A stretch of 64,000 nt of DNA from Muscardinus avellanarius (lineage: Eukaryota; Chordata; Mammalia; Rodentia; Gliridae): positions 31,123,173 to 31,187,172 of the forward strand of contig OY726560.1 in assembly GCA_963383645.1 (NCBI GenBank), in the 5' to 3' direction. How positions within the stretch are numbered: the first letter of the stretch is position 1; each line of letters begins with the position of its first letter. Shown one piece after another: positions 55,331 to 64,000 of this stretch. The position numbers were made by a program, and so were the translations under genes. The notes beneath the pieces were generated by a model that had not been told where the DNA came from, did no database searches, and saw nothing but the letters and a program-made list of their open reading frames with translations.

Positions 55331-56880
55331 AGCTTCCAGAGCCTAGATGATATGTTTGTGATGCTATATGCCAAGGTGCTGTTGAAATCAACTTTAGTGG
55401 GTGTCTTTCCATTAAGCCTTGTTAGTTACGTCTCCTGGGGGTGTTTGTAAACGTAGGGTGTAAAAACTAGTCACATACTATTTAATTGTTGGGGGATATT
55501 TTCAAACTAGCAATCCAGAGCCCGCTTACCTTCTTCTCACCAGCATTCCAACACTCCCCGGTGGTCTTAAGGAGAGCGGCCTTATTTCATCTGTAAGGCT
55601 CAGCTTTGCCTTTCTCTTCCATTTGGCTTCTCATAGAACCTTGTGGGGCGGGGAGGGCAGGAGCAGAAAAAGCAAAGAACATTGAGTACACTTGAATTTA
55701 AAAGTTAACTTGTGCAGGGGGTGGGGCGGAGTGGCTGGACAAGCAGAGGGTTGGCGGGGAAACGTGAGCTTTGTGCCAGGCTTCACTGTGAGTTCCCAGC
55801 CTGGGGAAGGTGCCATTAAATGAGCCCACGGGAATGCGAAGCATAATCTATGTGCCGAGCGAGTGAGGGTGATCTGATTCCGAGTCCACACCATTCTTTG
55901 TAAGTGCTACAGACCACACTAAGAGAAGTAGAGAAATTTTTTTTTTTCGGGGCAGGAGGGGCCTAGCTAGAGGGGAATGTTCAAAAGCATTTTGTTCAGT
56001 GGCTTTAAGAGTCGGAATGATTTTCAGTTGCTAGACAGCGGTGAGAGGTGAAACGCTGGAGCCCGTGGCCAGGGCTGCAACTCGTTGTCTGTCCTTAGAC
56101 CTGCACTCCAGCTCCAGGAGGCTGGTGTGAAACCTGCACCAGGGTCCCAGGTGCAGGTCGCCTTCCGGGCAGGCGCTGGACTCTGTGGGCCTAGAGCAGG
56201 TGTCCCAGGGCGGGAGTGCAGAGACTCCACCTGCATCTCCCTGAGCCATCCTTTGATCTGGAAACCTGGCTGTTGTGTGGCCAGGCCTCCCCTGAGACAT
56301 TTCCTGGGACTCATTCTCTTCTTCTCACTTTAGTTCCTTGAACACATGTCAGAATTAAAATAAAACCCTCCAAGCCTTGCATTTTTCTCTTTGCTTCTGT
56401 TCTCATGCTCGGTACGGATGCCAACAATTACCAGAATTTACCCAGCTTGTTTTCTTTTATTGACATTCATGCTTGCAAAAGAAAAAAAAATGCATTAAAG
56501 ATCACACCTGGGTAAATCCAGCATAGATCTCAGAGCATCTCGATCCATTCAGATCAGATGATTCCGCTTTTGTACAGATTCTTGAAGCTGTGAGAGACAG
56601 TTTTTCCTCTCCTGGGATTGAGATCATTCCTGTCTGTCTTGTTTTTCCGCTCTTTGTGGAAAACATACATTTTTCAATGGCTCTTTTATGTGGGTATCGG
56701 GCGGCCAAGTGTGTAGCCTAAGATAAAGGTATTTCTTAATGTTTAACTTACTTTCTACTTTTCCCGTTTTAAATCCTTTTGTTTGCCTCGAGTTTTCCAT
56801 GGTTTTGAACCTATGCAGGTAATCTCGTGAACCTGTAAGCTATGTAGAAAGGGGCTCCGCAGTGGGGTCTCTTTCCCCTG
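55331..56880. other. Unique intron sequence, about 1.5 kb
   Basis: No repeat family recognised. GC-richer at 56030-56320, where short overlapping ORFs on both strands show no domain. Confidence 0.45.
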
Positions 56881-57340
56881 ACCATTCACTATCCTGTCTC
56901 ATTCACTCTGACATCACCTGAATTGCCATCCAGCCTCCACACTGTCCTCCAGATAACCCTGCAGACAGCACCAGCTGCTTCATATCACCATCCCATCCAA
57001 CACCAGCCCCAGCTCCCTCTTGCCTCCAGTGTGACTGTTTCCTATTGGCTTTCATGATTTTCATTCAATTCTCTATTTACTCTCCTTTTCTCATCTGATT
57101 TCTGTACTCCGTCCACACAGGACTGAATATATTCCACGCCTGTCTGGTGCCTTCCCTTCTCTGTGATTTAGTGGATGCCATCCTTTCAGCACCGCCGCAC
57201 CCTCATTCCCTTCTGTCCAGGGCTCTGGGCCCTTCTCAAGCGGCACCTGTAGTCACAATATCTAGCCAGGCAATTTCTTCCTTCGGTGTGTCCCTAGTGG
57301 CCTCTCTCTTCCTACGTACCCATCATGTTCTCATAGTCTT
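56881..57340 (+). mobile_element. Possible L2 body fragment
   Basis: Pyrimidine-rich text (TTTCATCTGATTTCTG, CCAGATAACCC, TGTCTGGTGCC) loosely follows LINE2 order. Weak. Confidence 0.35.
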
Positions 57341-57344
57341 TCAG

Positions 57345-57770
57345 TGAACTCCTGCTGGCCTTAATAAGGGACATTTTCTACCATTTACTGTGATCAACCT
57401 ACACTTAGCAGTTTGTGATATTCGGAATTTATTTTTTCTCTCTTTTAAAAAACTCAAGTGTGAGCCGGGCATGGTGGCGCACGCTTGTAATCCCAGCATT
57501 CGGGAGGCTGAGACCTGAGGATTGCTTGTTCGCGGCCAGACTCAGCTACTTAGTGAGGCCCTCTGCAACTCAGTGAGATCCTGTTTCAAAATAAAGAATA
57601 GAAAATAGGGCTGGGGGTGTAGCTCAGAGGTAGCCCAGATCCTCAAAAAAAAAAAAACAAAAATACTCAAATGTGTGTGCATGTTTCTATTTTCAACCTG
57701 TATCTCTTCCTTTGTGATTTCTCCAATGTGGGCGATGTCACCACAAATGACTTGAGTCACTCAGCTCCTC
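57345..57770 (+). repeat. Local duplication, copy 1 (contains a SINE)
   Basis: TGAACTCCTGCTGGCCTTAA ... TCTCTTCCTTTGTGATTTCTC is repeated at 58534-58755. Copy 1 is longer because a SINE sits in it. Confidence 0.9.
57464..57661 (+). mobile_element. B1-dID SINE inserted in duplication copy 1
   Basis: Sense copy, ID half shortened before the B box. Flanks AACTCAAGTGTG / TACTCAAATGTG form the target duplication. It is absent from copy 2. Confidence 0.93.
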
Positions 57771-57945
57771 TGGAAGATCCTGAGTGTTGGAACTGTGTTT
57801 TCCCACAAACCTCCCCACGCAGAGCCTAAACATGTACCAGCTCAGCACACACTAAAAGTGGACTGATTCAGCCATTATCGTCTTGACATCCAGCTCTTAG
57901 CTCTTTGTGAATTCTGATCAGGCGGTCAGGCAGTACCAAGCCAAG
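57771..57945. other. Unique intron sequence
   Basis: Nothing recognised. Confidence 0.4.
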
Positions 57946-58095
57946 ATGGCAGAGAAGACAGCAGACTTGGCCACTTTGCTGTTGGACGAGTCAGCGCTGC
58001 TGGTGACTAGCTCTGTGACTTGGAGCCAGCCTCACCGCTCCTAACCTCAGTTTCTTCATCTCCACCCACCCAGCGAGTCGTCGAGAGGAAGGAGG
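57946..58095 (+). mobile_element. MIR-like
   Basis: GACTAGCTCTGTGACTTGGAG and CCTCAGTTTCTTCATCTCC are MIR core blocks. Confidence 0.7.
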
Positions 58096-58533
58096 AGAGC
58101 AAATGGCAGCGGTAGCATTCCTGACAGAGGAGGCCGGTACCCAGCGGCTGGTAGCTTTCCTATCTGACCCTGTCATTCCTTGTGTTCGTTATCCCTTCAA
58201 GGGTCCTGTGATCTGTAGGCTGCTGTCAGCACCGTGCCTTTCCTGTTTTCATTCATGTCACTAATTAAGCATGTTAAGCGGGATAAGGGCAAGGATGGAG
58301 CCAGGTGACACGTTCCCAGAGATTTCCCTCGAGGTTGACAGGCAGGCCATTAGTCACCATCCTTTGGGTACTGAACTGTGCTATCATCCAGTGCACACAT
58401 GCCAACCTTGTTCATAAGAGTATCTTAAATGTTTGTATTAAGTGTCTACTAGATTCCAGATATGTGATTTATGTGGCAATCACAGCTCTGTAGGAAAAAG
58501 ATGTGAGAATTGTCTTTCATATCTGGCTTTGAA

Positions 58534-58755
58534 TGAACTCCTGCTGGCCTTAATAAGGGACTTTTTCTACCATTTAGTGTGATCAACACCACACTTAGAA
58601 GTTTGTGATCTTCAGGATTTATTTTCTCTCTCTCTCTGCTAATAACCTCGATGTTTGTTTTTTTCCATTTCCAACCTGCCATCTCTTCCTTTGTGATTTC
58701 TCAAACATGGGTGATACTGTTTCCACAATCACATCCTTCAGTTCTCTAGGTACCT
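58534..58755 (+). repeat. Local duplication, copy 2 (no SINE)
   Basis: Collinear with 57345-57770 apart from the SINE. It differs by scattered substitutions and a short CT expansion. Confidence 0.9.
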
Positions 58756-59466
58756 TTCTTCCCTCGTTATGAAATACTCTTCTGAGTCAGCTACGTGCCA
58801 GACACTGTGCTTGCTCTGGGGATTCAGTGATGATCAAGGCAGAGGTCTTTCCAGTTGACTTGATCTTGATAGTTACAGTATCCTGGGCTAAAAATTTTAA
58901 GTTTTAAGTTTTGGGCATATGGGATGGAGGTAGAAATGGAGAGAGTTCTTTTACCCTAATTTATGGTGAATGACATAACTTTGACACAACATAAAGGGGA
59001 GGTAGGAGGAGGAGGATAATGACATGCTCAAGACCTCTTCCAGGAGACATCATCTAAAGCCAAGGGGTGGAGGAACCTTTCATACAGTGAAATCTCTCAA
59101 AGTACCAGCATCTACTGGGCGCTAAACCTGCATTAGTCACTGGGACGCAATAGTGAACAAGCCCTACTGGGGAATATGGTAAAGTAAATAGACAATTACA
59201 GTGTGACGCGACAGATGCTTGTTAAATTCTGGGTGAGGTAAGAGCCTGAGGGAGGAGCACCTAATCTTTGTCCTGAAGGTCAAGGCTAAGCTGAATCCTG
59301 AAGATCAGGTAGTAGTGAGCCAGGCCCAGGGGGAAGGAAAATAATTCTGATAGAGGGAGCAGCGTGCATTAAGGCTGGGTGTCTGTAGAGATTGTGCCAC
59401 CCTTGGGAAATGGTTCTGTTGGCTGGGGGTGTGGCGGGGCGGGCCAAAGAGACCATAAAGGGGGTC
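58756..59466. other. Mostly unique, with possible L2 traces
   Basis: GTGCCAGACACTGTGCTTGC (58796) and the 59100-59270 segment recall L2, too diverged to bound. Confidence 0.4.
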
Positions 59467-59682
59467 TAAGCCAGGCATGGTGCCACACACCTGTAATCCC
59501 AGTACTTGTAGGTTGAGACAGGATGGTTGCCCTTTCAAGGCCAGCCTCAGCAAATTAGCAAGACTCTCAGCAACCTAGTGAGACCCTTTTACAAAATTAA
59601 AAAAATTTAAAAGGGGGGGGGCTGAGAGTATAGATTGAAGATAGAAAATCCCTGGGTTCAACCCTTAGTACTACACAAAAGC
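59467..59682 (+). mobile_element. B1-dID SINE
   Basis: Sense copy with a G-run in the ID half start. Confidence 0.9.
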
Positions 59683-60004
59683 GGGGCAGGGGACTTGTAG
59701 ATCATGCTAAAAAGTACAGACTTTGTCTTAGGGATAGAGTTGCCCACTGAAGAGTTTGGAAAAAGGAATTCCCTCGTGAGATTTATGCTCTGGATCAATG
59801 TAAAAGATGAAGTACCTGGAGCCAAACCCAGCTCTGGGCATGGTATGAGGTATGAGGCTCTTTTAGTAACTGTAAACAAAAAGCAATGAGGATTTGGGTA
59901 GTGAACTGAGAATAAGAAGACATAGCAGATTAAGAGACAGGGTTGAGCAGCTGACAGCAATTTGTAGGGACACACTGAACACCAGACCCCTGTATTATAA
60001 GGGT

Positions 60005-60175
60005 TCTCCAGTGTTTCTGTACATAAAAGATCACCTGAGCCATTTGTAAAATACAGATGATGGCACTAAATTGAAGGCATTTTCAATGATCAGATCTGGA
60101 GTGTGAGTCAGGAAGATGTATTTTTACCAAACAATCTAGGTGGCTCTCACACTGCACCATGAAAACCCTCTGGCT
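60005..60175. mobile_element. MER5A-like hAT (Charlie) fragment
   Basis: AAAGATCACCTGAGCCATTTGTAAAATACAGATG and a following TCTGGAGTGTGAGTCAGGAAG ... ATTTTTACC are in MER5A order. The ends are worn. Confidence 0.6.
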
Positions 60176-60539
60176 ATTCGGTGCCCTACTATGGCAAAGC
60201 TTCTTTTAAATATTCTGTATTAACTTTTTGCTTGAGAATGAAGATTCAGACCTGTTGTCCCTGTGGAAAGTAGATGAAATCTCAGGCCCAAGGTTCCGAT
60301 GCTAGATAAGAGCAGCCTCTCTTTTCCTGTAGTTTGTGCTTGCTAATTGTTTGCTCTGCGATGGCGTACAGAGCCCAGTGGTGATTGTCTTGCACAGACC
60401 CTTGCTGCAGGTTGTAAATGGCCTTTCCAAAGATTCCGCGTGCCCTTGGCAAGAGCCAGCAAGCAGATGCTTACAAAGAGACCAGATTTTCTCAGCTCTT
60501 GAAGCTCCGTGCTGTTGTGATTTCTTAGGGCTTAAAGAC

Positions 60540-60690
60540 AATTTGAAGCATTTGCTATTTATTTACTATTTAGTGCTTTCCATCTCCGCTCTAGAGCAAG
60601 TTAACCTGCCCTCTCCTTCCCTCATCTCTAAAATGGAAGGGATAATTGTTTTTATCTCATAGGCTCAATGTCACAATTAAATGATAATCC
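60540..60690 (+). mobile_element. MIR-like 3' part
   Basis: CCCTCATCTCTAAAATGGAAGG, then ATAATTG and CTCATAGGCT, as in MIR. Confidence 0.7.
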
Positions 60691-60918
60691 CTTAAGACCT
60701 TTTGCACAGTGTCTGAACGTGACAAGCCTTGTCTCATCATTACTGAGAGAAACCAGGTGGTAATAAACTTCTCACTTGTTTTAGAGTTGAACCATTTAAT
60801 AAATACTTTACCTTCTTGTTTAAGACTCAGAAAAAGTCTTATCATGGCAATATGCAAAAATTCTCAGAGAAACTCTTGACAGCCCATTTATCAGACACCT
60901 AGTTAAATAGGCTAATGA

Positions 60919-61119
60919 CCACCAGGTGTGGTGGCAAACACTCAGTACTCGGGAGGCTGAGACAGGAGGATCGCAGGTTCACAGCCAGCCTCAGCTACTT
61001 CATGAGGCCCTCCACAACTTAGTGATACCCTGTTTCAAAATAAAGAATAAAAAGTAGGGTTGGAGTTGTAGCTCTGGAGGTAGAATGCCCCAGAGTTCAG
61101 TTCCCAGTACTGGAAAAAA
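60919..61119 (+). mobile_element. B1-dID SINE with intact 14-bp target duplication
   Basis: AAATAGGCTAATGA is exact at 60905-60918 and 61120-61133. Confidence 0.96.
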
Positions 61120-61139
61120 AAATAGGCTAATGATAATGA

Positions 61140-61345
61140 TAGGTACTTATTTTGCATTTAGAATGAGACATTATGACATTTAACTATGGTGACAATACTA
61201 TGGAACAGACACTCTCTTTTCCTTTTTTAGAATGAGAAAAATGAGGCATAGTAACCTTAAGCAATTGCTTGAGGTCACAGTGGCATGTAAAAGATATTTG
61301 AACCCAGGACCTGCTTGTGCTAGAAGCTGCTCTTAGGCAGAACTG
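61140..61345 (-). mobile_element. MIR
   Basis: TTAGAATGAGAAAAATGAGGC, TTGCTTGAGGTCACAG and TTGAACCCAGGACC are antisense MIR blocks in order. Confidence 0.82.
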
Positions 61346-61573
61346 TGAAATACGTTTTGTCAACGACAAGAAGCCTAGTTAGTACCACTTAGCATTATGC
61401 CAAGAGAATTAAGCGACTGGCTCATTATGGATGTGTAATGTGTGAGAACACATCCCAAAATACATCCTATAGTGAGTATCTGCATCTTAAGTAACAGGCA
61501 AGCCGTTCACTTTCTTGGAGGCGGCCTCTGCGAAAGCCCCTGTCTGAGGGATTTCGGGAATATGAGTGCCTTA

Positions 61574-61746
61574 GAGTGGTGGTTCTCAAACTTTGGTTTT
61601 TCAACATTGGATGGCTTAGTAAAATACAGTACTGGGCCCCGGATCTACCTGTGAGTTATGTAACCTTACAGAGATCATCCCTCAGTGAGTCAGAAACATG
61701 TGGTGATGCTAAAGCTGCTGGGTGGACCAGACATTGAGAACCACTG
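61574..61746. mobile_element. MER5A-like hAT (Charlie) element, near complete
   Basis: The left end AGTGGTGGTTCTCAAAC and right end TTGAGAACCACTG are terminal inverted repeats. The interior has ACTGGGCCCCGGATC and the GGGTGGACCAGACATTG block. Non-autonomous. Confidence 0.85.
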
Positions 61747-63353
61747 TCTTACATAGGTCCGTCCTCAAATTTATTTTGCTTACCACCCCCATTTCAGAAA
61801 AAAAATTGTTCAGTGCCCCCCTGGAAATCTACTTTCTTTAAGCAGATAAATAGATAGATTAAGTGACAGATTTGTTTTATTCTATGTGTGTATATTTTGT
61901 CCTAGCACTCTGGAGGGTGGTATCGCTTACTGCGGGAACCTATGGAGAGGGATGAGAAGATGGCTGGTGAACATACGAGCAGAGGATGGTTTAAAATTGA
62001 CTTTATAATTGCCTAGTCTGCGCTAGTTATTTAACTTCATAAAAACGTTTTGAAGGGACAAAGAATCATTTAACATGTAAATGCATAGGCAACAATCAAA
62101 AGACAGAATCTTTACTTCTGCTCTAAGATTTCTAAAGTAGAGCAATTGCTTTCTAACAGAGAATTTTACAGGGTGGCTTTCCTCTCACCAAAACAATGGG
62201 CCTGTTGTAGGGCTCAGATGTTCCCTCACTTGTTGGTCCTAGTGTTTGGCCTCAGAACCAGGAACAAGTTCTGAGCTGCCTTAGACATTAGCATCTGTTC
62301 ATGAGGAAGCCTCCACCTGTCTCTCTTCCTCACATATCTGGGATGAGGGTTGTTTCCTTCAGTGAGGGTGGATGTATGTCCAGTAACAGGGCCACCTTCT
62401 CATATCTCAGGGCTGGGCTGGTCTCCTTGTCCAGACAAGGCGCAGGGCCGTGGAGTGACCTCAGCCAAGCCCAACAGGGCAGAGGATAATTCTTAACCTT
62501 TTGGGGGTGCTCAGGGTCAGAGCTGCCACAGGCTGAAGCATCACCTTAGGCATGATGGATCCTAATATTAGAATAATGTAATGCAAAGTTTCTGGTTTCA
62601 CTTTTAGCTCTTGGTTTCCCATAATAAGAAAAGGGATGTAAGAACAAATGCACAAAGACAGATTATCTAAAAAGCTTTTTCTTTCCTTTTTTTTTTTTGT
62701 GCGTGTGTGTGGAATATATTATATAAGAATAGATTTGCTCTAGATTTTTTCTTAGGGAGATTTGTTCCCCTAAACACAAATACATATTTATAAGATTAAA
62801 ACACCTAAGTATCTGAATAACTGTAATAAATACATCTTACTTTCTCATCATTGAAAAAATGAAGAAATTAATTATGATATAATCACTGTAATATTGTAAT
62901 CAAATGAAGGCATTACAACTATATAGAGAATTTTAGCAATATAATATTGAATGAAAAATTGTCCCCAAAGATTATGTATGCATCATAATAATCTGTTCAT
63001 AAAGAAAGTTATAAAACAAATAAACAAAAGTAATCTACTTTTTAGAAATACTAATAGATGATCACATCTATTCTTTATAAAATTTAAAGCAAGAAAATAG
63101 TGAACAGAGAATAGCATGAAGGAGAACTGTAAAGGTAGATGAAGTTTGTGTGATTAGTTTTTGTAACAGGTAGTGGTTACTTCATTTATTATAATATCAA
63201 ACATAATTATATAACCAAACAAATCAACCAGTAAATAAAGGACAGTCATGCATGGGCCAATGGCTAGCATTTGTTAAAAAAAAAAAAAAGGCTTGTGATT
63301 AATCCAATTCTGTGCACGTGAGATTTATACTAAAAAAGAAAAAGAAAAAGAAA
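61747..63353. other. Mostly unique, A/T-rich intron sequence
   Basis: No exon recognised. The 62690-63240 part is strongly A/T-rich and may hold decayed LINE sequence. Confidence 0.4.
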
Positions 63354-63562
63354 CCCGGGCATGGTGGCGCATGCTTGTAATCCCAGCATTGGGGAAGCTG
63401 AGACCAGAGGATAGCGGTTTGCAGACAGCTACTTAGTGAGGCCCCCTGCAACTTAGTGAGACCCTGTTTCAAAATAAAGAATAAAAAATAGGGCAGAGGG
63501 TGTAGCTTGGAGGTTTACTGCCCCTGGGTTCCATCCCCAGATCGGCAAAAAAAAAAAGAAAA
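63354..63562 (+). mobile_element. B1-dID SINE
   Basis: Sense copy with a small deletion in the middle of the B1 half (GCAGACAGCTACTTAG) and an A-rich tail. Confidence 0.93.
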
Positions 63563-64000
63563 AGATAAATAAAAAGAAATTAAGAAAATAGCCTTTTGGG
63601 TTGCAGAGAAAATAATGAAATGTCACTCTTCTGTAGAAAAATAGCATGGTTGGTTTCCACACAGCACTGTATGACCCGAACCTTTGCCTCTTTCTCCCAT
63701 CTCTCAAGTCACTTCTTCCGATTTTAAATGGAGACCATTAGAGGCTGTCAGTAGAATCACTTCAGACAGAATTATGGCTATAGCATCCCTGGGGTGGGAA
63801 AAACATGTGCTTCCTTTTTTTTTTTCTCTGATATCCACCTCTCTGAGAAAGGTAATATGTTCACATGTCTTCCCTGAAAAGTAATGGAAGAAATTTGGGG
63901 AAATACAAAAGACCTACGTGTGAAGTCTGACCAACTCTTAGCTTTACCATTCCCATACACGGGGCCTGTGTCTCAGGATTTAAACCCACCTGCCTCCCAG
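63563..64000. other. Unique intron sequence at window end
   Basis: No exon of SYBU recognised. The last bases read CCACCTGCCTCCCAG, which is acceptor-like, but nothing can be said beyond the edge. Confidence 0.4.

Larger units (their letters stand above)
11211..64000 (+). other. SYBU: SYBU transcription unit, 5' part (runs off the window)
   Basis: Three exons in consistent phase were found: 11268-11291 (coding part), 13158-13362 and 36838-37035. Introns are 1.87 kb, 23.5 kb and at least 26.9 kb. Syntabulin links kinesin-1 (KIF5B) to syntaxin-1-bearing vesicles and to mitochondria for outward axonal transport, and it is associated with microtubules and membranes. Only the Ser/Pro-rich N-terminal portion is encoded here. 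The family protein is about 660 residues, so roughly a fifth is present. The start of the unit is set at the acceptor-like site 11211 because the true transcription start is unknown. Confidence 0.85.
37036..64000 (+). other. SYBU: SYBU intron 3, 5' part (at least 26.9 kb)
   Basis: The intron starts GTAGGTG. The next SYBU coding segment expected from the family (starting SEADF and a Ser run) was not found in the rest of the window, so the intron runs off the end. Confidence 0.75.

Noticed and set aside
56024..56333. Overlapping ORFs of 82-96 codons on both strands
   Set aside because: Same pattern: GC-richer DNA, no domain, no consistent splice sites.

Overview
This is mammalian nuclear DNA, almost certainly from a squirrel-family rodent (Sciuridae). 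The window is packed with about fifty copies, in both orientations, of a dimeric SINE. Its left half is B1/7SL-like (GGGCGTGGTGGC ... GAGGCTGAGACAGGAGGAT ... GTTTCAAAATAAAG). Its right half is ID/tRNA-Ala-like (GGGCTGGGGGTGTAGCTCAGAGGTAGAATGCCCCTGGGTTCCATCCCCAGTACC). This is the B1-dID/MEN type of element known from sciurids. The species cannot be fixed from the sequence.

The only protein-coding gene I can support is the 5' part of SYBU (syntabulin, the kinesin-1/syntaxin-1 transport adaptor), on the + strand. About 10.5 kb of upstream DNA comes first (1-10550), made of SINEs, simple repeats, a few ancient MIR/L2 remnants and unique sequence. A CpG-rich promoter region follows (about 10550-11430). 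Three coding exons are visible: exon 1 (11268-11291, 8 codons), exon 2 (13158-13362) and exon 3 (36838-37035). All junctions are GT-AG and the phases agree (0, then 1, then 1). Together they give the first 142 residues plus one base of codon 143, ending at the ...LVKPG junction. The coiled coil, the syntaxin-binding region and the C-terminal membrane segment are downstream of the window. No further exon was seen from 37036 to 64000, so intron 3 is at least 26.9 kb.

The introns hold antisense L1 fragments (24362-25290, 37922-38195), a long sense-oriented L2 (26380-27880), MIRs, DNA transposons (a MER44/Tigger7-like element at 13961-14260 and MER5A-like hAT elements near 60005 and 61574), a possible LTR pair (43600-45255), several nested SINE clusters and long microsatellites.

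There is no sign of a novel multigene system. The points most worth checking are: (1) an in-frame upstream exon that would give SYBU a longer N-terminus; (2) two short duplications that date or disrupt SINEs (21550/22519 and 57345/58534); (3) a SINE subfamily with a small hairpin in place of the middle of the element; (4) an unidentified, probably processed pseudogene on the - strand at 53490-53995; (5) clusters of regulatory motifs such as RFX-like X-boxes at 8376 and 49657-49725. Element boundaries were read by eye and are good to about 5-10 bases. Family names for old repeats are from recognition, not from a database search.
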